Source of the DNA: an uncultured Phycisphaerae bacterium
GTDB taxonomy: Bacteria; Planctomycetota; Phycisphaerae; Sedimentisphaerales; Anaerohalosphaeraceae
Length of the DNA: 55,097 nt
Assembly (NCBI GenBank): GCA_937949545.1
Contig: CALEDR010000023.1
Span: 1-55,097 of the forward strand
Reading direction: 5' to 3'
The number at the start of each line of letters is the position of its first letter. The stretch's first letter is position 1. The translations under genes and the position numbers were made by a program. The notes below the pieces were generated by a model. The model saw nothing but the letters and a program-made list of their open reading frames with translations. It made no database searches and was not told the origin of the DNA. This document shows, one piece after another, positions 47,995 through 55,097 of this stretch.

Positions 47995-50900
47995 GTGAGA
48001 GGAGCGAACCGCTGCTGCATTCTTTTTTGCGCAATTGCCCTATTTTCGTTCATGGTTTCATCGCAAGCCGTTTGGACAGGAGACGGTACGGCGGACAATC
48101 CCTATCAGATTGACGATGCGGACGACCTTGATTATCTGCGGAAGAATCCATCGTATTGGAATCGTCATTTTAAATTGATGCAGGATATTGATTTGTCGGG
48201 AAGAGTTTTCGAGGAGGCATTTATCGCTCCTGACCTTGAGCCGCAAACGGCGGGCTTTCAGGGTACGGTTTTTACGGGCGTTTTTGACGGAAATGGGAAG
48301 ACGATCAGAAATTTCACCTTATTTGCCGGAAACGGCTGCGGCTATGCAGGGTTCTTCGGGCATACTCAGAATGCGGAAATGAAAAATTTGACGCTGGAAA
48401 ATCTTTCTGTTTATGCCTCGGGCCAGACGAGTTCTTTTGTCGGCGGACTTGTCGGATATCAGTCATCCGGTACGATCCAGTATTGCCGAGTGAGAGGCGC
48501 TGTCTCCGGGCGGTCGGATACAGGGTTGCTTTGCGGGTATTCTTCCGGAATCATTCGGAATTGTTCCGTTTCCGGTTGTGTGGACGGAGTGGAGTCGGTC
48601 GGCGGGATTGCAGGGAGGACAGAGGGGCTCGTTGAGAGAGGTGAGGCCTCTGTAGTTATTCGAAGTGCTGATAACGGCAGAAATCTGGGAGGATTGGTGG
48701 GCCGGCAGACGGCCGGGCAGATTGTTCAGTCATACAGCAATGCTGTTCTCTATGGAGGCCGGGCCTTAGACTATCTCGGAGGGCTGGTGGGGAAAGCCGA
48801 GTCTGACCTGCTCTGTTCGTTCAGTGTCGTCAGCATGTTGACAGGACCGCAAAGCCGCAATGTTGGAGGACTGGCCGGGTCGGTTCAAAATGCGGCAGTT
48901 TGCTTTAGTTTGGGTCGAATCGCGGCAGGCAGTCAGAGCGAATTGGTCGGCGGTCTGGCGGGTGTGTCTCTGGGAGATGTCCGCTTCTGCTACAGTGCTG
49001 TCGCTGTTTTTGTATCTGCCGGTACAGGGGGGACGGGCGGTCTTATCGGCAGGAATGAAGGGGCTGTCTGGATGTGTTATTGGGATACGGAGACCAGCGG
49101 TCTGGCTTTCAGCGACGGGGGCACGGGCTTGACATCTGCGCAAATGAAACAGAGGTCCTCTTTCGAGGGGTGGGATTTTGAGCCGGATGAGGAGGACGGA
49201 GATCCGGCGGACTGGGAACTCCGGGAAGGACGGATGTACCCGCAGCTTCCCTGGAGGGTTCTGGCGGGTGATATTGTTTGGCCGTATGGAGTTAGCTTTC
49301 TGGATTTGGATGTTTTTGTCCAGCATTGGCTGAGCGAAAGTATACCGTGGCTTCCCAGTTCTCCTTCGGGTCAGAACAGACCGGTTGATTTGGCCGTTTT
49401 TTCTCTCCTCTCTGCCCACTGGCTCGATGGAGATTTATCGACAAAGATTTCTTCGGCAGAGGAAGATTGTTTTTCGGAAGAGATGCTGTTTACCAGCGGG
49501 GCGGAATTGGTTCCGGATGCAGAGGCAAACGAGAAAAGACTGATCAATGCGGCTGAAACAACCCATTATTTGTGGGCCTATTCTTATTCAACCAAGAAGG
49601 TTTTTCGGAAATCAAAAACCTCTTCAGGAAACTGGACGGAGGTGCCTCAAGCCGGTCTCGTGAATGCCTTATGGTCCGATGGAAAGCAATGGCTTGTAGG
49701 ATTTGACGGGGTTTCTTTCGGCCGCTATTCTCTGGATGAAGGAGAAACCTGGCTGCCTGTCATCCAGATGCCGAGCATCACGCCGGGCGGGGGAATTTTT
49801 ATGACCAATCATTCGATGGCCTTTTCTCCGACAGCGGCGGTTCTTTGTGAATATGACAATTCTTTTGAGGGCACTCCGTCGGCAGCCTTAAACGGCCGAA
49901 AATTGTATCGCTCTGAGGATGGAGGTGCTACTTGGGCGATAGTAAAGGATGTGCAGGATGCCGAATTGGATGATCCGGCAACAACCGCACATTTTCATAC
50001 GGTCGGCTATCATGCGGCAACAGGCACTTTTTTGGTTTCTATGGGGGATATGGGAGTCAACAATCGAAGCAATCGCCGTTTTTATAAAAGCACCGATGAC
50101 GGGAGGACCTGGACCTGCTGGCTGCCGCAAGCCGGAATGCAGCCGATGCAGATTATGGATTACGGTCATCCTTCCCGCGTTTTGTGTGGTTCTGATATGT
50201 ACGGGGGGGGTTACTGGCTCGATTTGAATACGGAGTACGCGTTTCCGCTGCTCTATAACCGCCTCACGCAGACTCACAACGGCCAGGGATATGTCTGGGT
50301 TATCAAAAAATGTAATGATGTGATTTACGCTTTTCAATATGACAATTCCGCCTCTTCGCCTCGATGGCCGAAGGTCTGGGTCAGTCCGGACGGGCAGACG
50401 TGGGGGACCTATTATCAGTTTTCTCTCAGTACCCATCAGCGAGGGGTTCGCTATATCAGCGGCTCCGCCCAGGGGTATCTGCATATCACCATGGATGATT
50501 TACGAAACTTCAAACTCCGGGAAGCCGTGGTTGCCCGGCGTCCCTGTGCTTTGGTTCTGCCTCAATTCAAAAATCTTCTGGACACCGACACAAAATCGCA
50601 TTTTGTTCAGGATGAGTCCGCCTGGACATCCGGCGGACAAAATACGTCCATGACTCGGGCTCCAGGCGGGCTTTTTGGCGAATATGAATTAAGGATGAAG
50701 ACCGAGGATCGGAATCTGGCATCTTATGGATATCTGATGACGGCCCTGAAGCAGGCCTCCTTAAAACTAAACGGCCGAAATTATATCGGTCATATCTGGG
50801 TAAAAGGGATGCTTGGAGACAAAAGCGGATATGCGAGCATGATTGGTTCGTCCGGAGTCGGAACCCCTGCTTTCTTCTGGACCAGGAATCCCGACCAATG

Positions 50901-51804
50901 GATTGATGTTCTGACGATGCCGGATACGCTCTCCCCGCAGGGGCATGAAAACGAAGATGGACGCATTTCTATTTGGGTGGGTACGCCTGAGTTTCCGGCC
51001 AATCCTAACTTTCCGTTTGTGATCGCTCTCGGCGGGGCGACGATCGGAACCCATCCGACCCATTTTGTGCCGGGAGGGACGCCTCGTCCTCCTCGGCAGC
51101 GAATTTATCCCAAGTGGGTCGGACCGCAGTGGACGTCTTTTCTGGCCTTTTTCCCGGAAGCCGGCTACCTTCATTTAAAAGATTATTATGACCGCTGGAG
51201 TTCTTCGGTCATTTATGATGCCGGGGATATGGTCTGTCATTATGCGCAGGGACAGCCGCAGGGCAAGACGTTTCGGTCCTTAATGGACGACAATCGGTCT
51301 GAACCGCCCTTAAACTGGGAAGAGGTCAAGGAAATGGCCGTTTTGCCTCGCTACCATATTAAAACCTGGGATGGAGGAAGAGGCGATAAGCTGATTTTAT
51401 ATCTGGACTGCTGTCCCTATTATTCGTCCAAATGGACTGTCCGGGAGGGACGAAAGCTGAGACTGGATATCTTCATGGCAGGAAGTCTGGTGGAAACGCT
51501 TGAGCCAGCTGGTTTGGAAATTTGGGACCGACGTGCCCAATTCAGCGTTGTCGTGAGTGTTGGAGAACGAATTCGGATGTATATCCGACATCAGGATGGA
51601 CGGATAGAGGAAGTGATTCAAAGCCGTTCTGAAATTACAGAGGCCCTCGCAAAAGGGTTTCTAAAAAATCGGATTATTGCACATTGCTACGGTGATTCAA
51701 TCTATGAGTCCCTTTGTTTCCTGACACCGTATCCTCCGGATAAGGAATTTGAAACGGCTATGGACAATTCAACCGGCGACATCAGCCGGCTGATGGATCC
51801 CTGA
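47995..51804 (+). CDS. Large exported protein with GLUG repeats, internal dockerin-like pair and BNR-type repeats
   Basis: A 1269-residue secreted protein with a GTG start (GGAGAGGA upstream) and a signal peptide of about 24 residues. The N-terminal beta-helix (about 30-400) carries GLUG-type units such as SFVGGLVGYQSSGTIQYCRV and RNLGGLVGRQTAGQI. A pair of dockerin-like motifs follows near 430-482 (SFLDLDVFVQHWL and PVDLAVFSLLSAHWL), unusually in the middle of the chain. Then come BNR/Asp-box-like motifs (SLDEGETW, SEDGGATW, STDDGRTW at about 580-705) typical of sialidase-like propellers, and a C-terminal 500 residues I do not recognise. No sialidase catalytic set is seen. Confidence 0.72.
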   Translation: MRGANRCCILFCAIALFSFMVSSQAVWTGDGTADNPYQIDDADDLDYLRKNPSYWNRHFKLMQDIDLSGRVFEEAFIAPDLEPQTAGFQGTVFTGVFDGNGKTIRNFTLFAGNGCGYAGFFGHTQNAEMKNLTLENLSVYASGQTSSFVGGLVGYQSSGTIQYCRVRGAVSGRSDTGLLCGYSSGIIRNCSVSGCVDGVESVGGIAGRTEGLVERGEASVVIRSADNGRNLGGLVGRQTAGQIVQSYSNAVLYGGRALDYLGGLVGKAESDLLCSFSVVSMLTGPQSRNVGGLAGSVQNAAVCFSLGRIAAGSQSELVGGLAGVSLGDVRFCYSAVAVFVSAGTGGTGGLIGRNEGAVWMCYWDTETSGLAFSDGGTGLTSAQMKQRSSFEGWDFEPDEEDGDPADWELREGRMYPQLPWRVLAGDIVWPYGVSFLDLDVFVQHWLSESIPWLPSSPSGQNRPVDLAVFSLLSAHWLDGDLSTKISSAEEDCFSEEMLFTSGAELVPDAEANEKRLINAAETTHYLWAYSYSTKKVFRKSKTSSGNWTEVPQAGLVNALWSDGKQWLVGFDGVSFGRYSLDEGETWLPVIQMPSITPGGGIFMTNHSMAFSPTAAVLCEYDNSFEGTPSAALNGRKLYRSEDGGATWAIVKDVQDAELDDPATTAHFHTVGYHAATGTFLVSMGDMGVNNRSNRRFYKSTDDGRTWTCWLPQAGMQPMQIMDYGHPSRVLCGSDMYGGGYWLDLNTEYAFPLLYNRLTQTHNGQGYVWVIKKCNDVIYAFQYDNSASSPRWPKVWVSPDGQTWGTYYQFSLSTHQRGVRYISGSAQGYLHITMDDLRNFKLREAVVARRPCALVLPQFKNLLDTDTKSHFVQDESAWTSGGQNTSMTRAPGGLFGEYELRMKTEDRNLASYGYLMTALKQASLKLNGRNYIGHIWVKGMLGDKSGYASMIGSSGVGTPAFFWTRNPDQWIDVLTMPDTLSPQGHENEDGRISIWVGTPEFPANPNFPFVIALGGATIGTHPTHFVPGGTPRPPRQRIYPKWVGPQWTSFLAFFPEAGYLHLKDYYDRWSSSVIYDAGDMVCHYAQGQPQGKTFRSLMDDNRSEPPLNWEEVKEMAVLPRYHIKTWDGGRGDKLILYLDCCPYYSSKWTVREGRKLRLDIFMAGSLVETLEPAGLEIWDRRAQFSVVVSVGERIRMYIRHQDGRIEEVIQSRSEITEALAKGFLKNRIIAHCYGDSIYESLCFLTPYPPDKEFETAMDNSTGDISRLMDP

Positions 51805-51846
51805 TTCCCTGACGGTCTCGATTTGCAGAAAGCTGGTTCAGGCAGG

Positions 51847-53223
51847 ATGGAAGGCAAAAACAGCACAGCGACAGCGCCGGATTCAAAAGAAGCAGATTCA
51901 CGGGTTTCCGGGAAAAAACCCGTCGGCGTCCAAGCTTTTATCGGCACCTTTGGTGCCAATGTTCTGATTCAGGCCTGTACAATAGTCCAGGGGATTCTGG
52001 TTGCCAGAATGCTCGGGCCCCAAGGCCGCGGGGAATTGGCCGCTGTTACGCTTTGGCCCACGGTCTTTGGGTCTTTTGGTGTGGCGGGAATTTATATAGC
52101 ACTTGGAAGAATTGCTGCCCAGATTAATTGTTTTGCTCAGTTTGCTGCCTTGATACGCAGCGGAATCGTTTTTGCCTTGCTTACTTCGTCCATCAGTGCG
52201 GCGGTCTGTTATGTTGCTGTTCCTTGGCTTCTGCCTGCCTCCGAAGGAGAGTTGGTTTGGATGGCAAAGTTTTTTATCCTTGTAATTCCGTTTCAGAGAC
52301 TCGTGATGAATTTGAATTCGATTGACCAGGGCAGGGGAGATTTTCGTCAGTTTAATCGAATTCGCTCGATTATGAACCCGACGTATGTTCTCCTGCTGTT
52401 TCTGCTTTGGTTGGCCGGATTTCGTACCGTATTCGGCTGTGTGGCTGCGATGCTTGCCGCCAATGCGGCTCCTGTGATGGTCTGGTTTTTTACGGCGGCT
52501 TCGAAATATTCGTTCCGCGGTCCGCTCTATTCTCTCACGGACATTTTTAAGCAGAGCATTCCTTTTAGTCTGGCAGGAATTTTCTATGAAGTGTATCTGC
52601 ATATTGATAAGGCCCTGATGTTATGGTTTTTGGGCACACGGGATTTAGGAATCTATACAGTGGCACTGGCGGCCAGTTCGGTTGTTGGAAGCGTGACGCT
52701 CTCGGCGGGGATGGTTTCATTCACGCTCGGAGCTCAGGCGGATTATAAATGCGGATTTGAGGTGTTGGCCAAGACGTTCCGAATTTCACTGCTGCTCTGG
52801 GTGCTGCTGGGCGGGGGCCTGTCTCTGGTAATGCCGTGGGTGCTGCCTTTGGTTTATGGTTCGGATTTTACGGATGCGGTTCTTCCGGCCAGACTGCTGA
52901 TTGCTGCTTCAGCTTTCGCAGGGCTTGGGAATATGCTGGAACAGGCGATTCGAGGCCAGGGCAGGGCTTATATTGGAATCGAAGGGAGAACAGGGGGCCT
53001 GGCCGTACTTTTGATGTTCTCGTTTCTTCTTGTCAAAAAATTTCAGATCATCGGCTTTTGTCTGGCAAGCATCTTGGGGCAGTTAACCTATCTTCTTCTG
53101 ATTCTCTGGATGACAAATCAGCATTACGAGGTTCAGGGCATAGGTTCCTATATGCCTCGATGGGCCGATCTTCAAACAATTTTCTGCAAGCTTTTTAAAG
53201 AGAAACAGGCAGAGAGCAGATAA
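51847..53223 (+). CDS. Polysaccharide flippase, Wzx/MOP superfamily
   Basis: A 458-residue membrane protein with about 12-14 hydrophobic helices and a hydrophilic N-terminus of roughly 30 residues. The first helix region reads GANVLIQACTIVQGILVARM, followed by LGPQGRGELAAV, a pattern seen in lipid-linked oligosaccharide flippases of the MOP superfamily. It would turn undecaprenyl-linked repeat units to the outer face for polymerisation. The adjacent polymerase-like gene supports a Wzx/Wzy-dependent pathway. The ATG at 51847 has no good ribosome binding site; a TTG eight codons upstream is in frame. Confidence 0.85.
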   Translation: MEGKNSTATAPDSKEADSRVSGKKPVGVQAFIGTFGANVLIQACTIVQGILVARMLGPQGRGELAAVTLWPTVFGSFGVAGIYIALGRIAAQINCFAQFAALIRSGIVFALLTSSISAAVCYVAVPWLLPASEGELVWMAKFFILVIPFQRLVMNLNSIDQGRGDFRQFNRIRSIMNPTYVLLLFLLWLAGFRTVFGCVAAMLAANAAPVMVWFFTAASKYSFRGPLYSLTDIFKQSIPFSLAGIFYEVYLHIDKALMLWFLGTRDLGIYTVALAASSVVGSVTLSAGMVSFTLGAQADYKCGFEVLAKTFRISLLLWVLLGGGLSLVMPWVLPLVYGSDFTDAVLPARLLIAASAFAGLGNMLEQAIRGQGRAYIGIEGRTGGLAVLLMFSFLLVKKFQIIGFCLASILGQLTYLLLILWMTNQHYEVQGIGSYMPRWADLQTIFCKLFKEKQAESR

Positions 53224-53270
53224 GAGCAGTGTAGCTCTGTTTTGAATGGTTAAGAGGAACGGAAGAACGT

Positions 53271-54596
53271 ATGGATGGATTGCTTGTGTTTTTCGGGATT
53301 CTTTTTCTTCTTTACGGAATCATCATGCTGTGTGTTTATGTTTTTTCCGAAAAAGGAACGGTTCTTGACCCGATAGCAGTTTCCTGGTTTGGCTTTTTAC
53401 TGAATATTCCTCTGGCACTCTTGGCGGTCGGCCTGATCCCCTATGAACGTCCGGGTTATGCGGTTCGCGGCCCGGCGGTCATTATTCTTTTAACCGGCAC
53501 GCTTTTTTATACCTTAGGACTTTATGCCGGAAAAGGGACGCGCATGAAAAACTGGTTTCCCCGCCCGGCCCCCACCCTCTCTCCGGCACAGGTTCTTTTC
53601 GTCTTTTGCCTCTGTACGGCGGCGGTTGTGCTTTCTTTCTCCATCCGAGAGCGGTATCCGCCGGCTCTGATGAGTGTGGTGCTGGGGCTGACCAGCGGTT
53701 CTATCGGAGCCCTGAGCCTGATTTCTCTGCTGGTCGTTTTGACCTATCGGCAACGTCTGCTGTTCAAAGCATTTATGCTGGGGGTGCTCGGGATTATGTT
53801 TTTTCTGACGTATCGGGTTTACTTTTCGCGGCGCCCTCTCGTCAGCCTTTTTTTGGCCGGCGTCTGTTTTATTTACTATTTCAAACTGCTGGACAAAGGA
53901 AAGCTGGTCAAGTGCCTTTTCTGGGGCTTTACATTTTTCGTCGGATTCTTTCTGATTTTGCTTGCAGGGGCCACACGGGCCGAGCGTTTTTATGGTTATG
54001 CCGAGGGGGTTCAGAAGGTGTTTTCTTCGGAAAACATCGATGAATTTATCGGAGGACTTGCCATCAATTATCTGGTTTTTGAATATACGGTTCATGAAAT
54101 TCCGGTCAACGCCGGCTATTTATACGGCAAAGGATTGGTTCCGGGTTTTATTTTCTGGATCCCGAGGGCGATCTGGCCGTCCAAACCGATTTCTTCCGGC
54201 GCCGTGATTACTCGAATCTGGTATAATGATCCTGATCCTCCCAGCAATGTGGCCAATTTGCCTTTTGGAGAGCTGTATATGAACTTTGGCTGGCTCGGCG
54301 TAACCCTCGGGTTTTTCCTGGTCGGGAAATTTGTCCGCGGTCTGAACACGTATTGGATTGATAATACGGGAAATGTTGTATTGGCACTGGCCTGGTTTCT
54401 GGTCATACCGTCTTTTGCTGCCCAATGGCGCGGTGATTTTACCAGTATGTTTGTGCAGGGGCTGATGTCGATTATTGTCTTTTTAGGGATTGCCTGGTTC
54501 TCCGGAAAACTGTTTGTTCCCAAAAGTATGGAACCGGATCGATTGACAGAGATGGGCACAACAGAGACTCAAGAGATGGACAAACAGATTTTGTAG
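53271..54596 (+). CDS. Wzy-like oligosaccharide repeat-unit polymerase
   Basis: A 441-residue protein with at least ten hydrophobic helices and a large hydrophilic loop at about 240-345 (GATRAERFYGYAEGVQKVF to NLPFGELYMNFGWLG). Wzy polymerases are defined by this topology plus position rather than by conserved motifs. WPSKPISSGAV and FGELYMNFGWLGVTLGFFL resemble O-antigen polymerase families. It lies directly after the flippase. The function is therefore well supported by context but only moderately by sequence. Confidence 0.8.
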   Translation: MDGLLVFFGILFLLYGIIMLCVYVFSEKGTVLDPIAVSWFGFLLNIPLALLAVGLIPYERPGYAVRGPAVIILLTGTLFYTLGLYAGKGTRMKNWFPRPAPTLSPAQVLFVFCLCTAAVVLSFSIRERYPPALMSVVLGLTSGSIGALSLISLLVVLTYRQRLLFKAFMLGVLGIMFFLTYRVYFSRRPLVSLFLAGVCFIYYFKLLDKGKLVKCLFWGFTFFVGFFLILLAGATRAERFYGYAEGVQKVFSSENIDEFIGGLAINYLVFEYTVHEIPVNAGYLYGKGLVPGFIFWIPRAIWPSKPISSGAVITRIWYNDPDPPSNVANLPFGELYMNFGWLGVTLGFFLVGKFVRGLNTYWIDNTGNVVLALAWFLVIPSFAAQWRGDFTSMFVQGLMSIIVFLGIAWFSGKLFVPKSMEPDRLTEMGTTETQEMDKQIL

Positions 54597-54605
54597 TTTT
54601 TTCAA

Positions 54606-55097
54606 ATGTCTCCACTTGTCAAAATTGGGGTGTTGTGCAACAGTCCGTCTCGGCAGCTGGCCGGTCAATATGACTGTCTGGCGAAATTGAAGGACTATCG
54701 GTTTGTGATGCTGTACAGACGTCCCGAAGAGGGAAATCCGGCCTGGGAACCGGCGTATCCCGGCAGCTGTGAGAATGAGATTTGTCCTCAGCCGTCCAGG
54801 AGAATCCCGTTTCCGCTGCGTTGTTTTGCGGATGGGAATATTGTACCTGTTTTGGAAAAGCATCGATTTGATGCCATGATTATTCATGGAATTTATGATT
54901 CCTTCGCCAAATGGCAGGCCTACGCTTGGTGCCATAGAAACCGGATACCCTATTTTATTCGAACGGATGCGAACATTACAGCGGAAAACACACTGTTTCG
55001 CCGTATCACGCGAGGCTGGATTGTTTCATCGCGCATCCGTTATGCGGCTGGTTTGCTTTGCATTGGGACTCAAAATGAAAAATATTATTGTTTTTAC
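54606..55097 (+). CDS. Glycosyltransferase, N-terminal part (runs off the right edge)
   Basis: The frame from ATG 54606 is open for 164 codons to the window edge. The start VKIGVLCNSPSRQLAGQYDC and the segments FDAMIIHGIYDSFAKWQAYA and IPYFIRTDANI fit the N-terminal Rossmann half of GT-B glycosyltransferases (GT4-like); the nucleotide-sugar-binding half is missing. It follows the polymerase by 9 bases and would be expected to add one of the sugars made upstream. No ribosome binding site is evident. Confidence 0.65.
   Translation, partial: MSPLVKIGVLCNSPSRQLAGQYDCLAKLKDYRFVMLYRRPEEGNPAWEPAYPGSCENEICPQPSRRIPFPLRCFADGNIVPVLEKHRFDAMIIHGIYDSFAKWQAYAWCHRNRIPYFIRTDANITAENTLFRRITRGWIVSSRIRYAAGLLCIGTQNEKYYCFY

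Overview
The window looks like a chromosomal segment of a Planctomycetota bacterium, probably class Phycisphaerae. This is inferred from family content, not from a marker gene. The evidence is secreted proteins with short dockerin-like repeats, an ECF sigma factor coupled to a membrane protein with a prepilin-type H-X10-DG domain, a HEAT-repeat exported protein, and a GH51 arabinofuranosidase. Base composition is moderately GC-rich and fairly even. I see no rRNA, tRNA, CRISPR array, prophage or complete insertion sequence.

Layout. From 1 to about 11.0 kb all genes lie on the minus strand: a truncated secreted protein, a block of short direct repeats, a TGS-domain GTPase, a GH51 arabinofuranosidase, and the leucine biosynthesis genes leuB, leuD, leuC and leuA with an orphan DNA methyltransferase between leuD and leuB. 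Upstream of leuA is a short ORF, not previously labelled, that ends in a run of leucine codons and looks like a leader peptide (10224-10304).

From 11.1 kb almost everything is on the plus strand: pyrF, a HEAT-repeat exported protein, and a full F-type ATP synthase operon in the order Z/I-like, I-like, a, c, b, delta, alpha, gamma, beta, epsilon (14.2-21.8 kb). Then come a small unknown protein, a PQQ-type beta-propeller protein, purH, the ECF sigma factor with its coupled membrane protein, queG (the only minus-strand gene here), prfB with its programmed +1 frameshift, pepA, a CLC-CBS chloride transporter, folE, and a two-domain 6-pyruvoyl-tetrahydropterin-synthase-like protein.

From 34.4 kb to the right edge is a polysaccharide locus. 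It makes UDP-glucuronate and UDP-galacturonate (ugd and a 4-epimerase), GDP-L-fucose (gmd, fcl) and most of a UDP-2,3-diacetamido-uronate pathway (wbpB, wbpD, wbpE, wbpA). It ends with a Wzx-type flippase, a Wzy-like polymerase and the start of a glycosyltransferase. Inserted among these are three large exported proteins (a TolB-like propeller with dockerin, a DUF6259-like protein, and a GLUG/BNR protein with an internal dockerin) and two HEPN/nucleotidyltransferase modules. One module is intact and is followed by a stray copy of a dockerin-protein 3' end. The other is decayed by a frameshift and a truncation next to an 88-bp inverted-repeat element.

The items most worth a second look are the leucine-rich leader upstream of leuA, the two HEPN/nucleotidyltransferase modules around wbpA with their scars, the sigma factor coupled to an anti-sigma-like/prepilin-like fusion, and the tandem PTPS next to folE.
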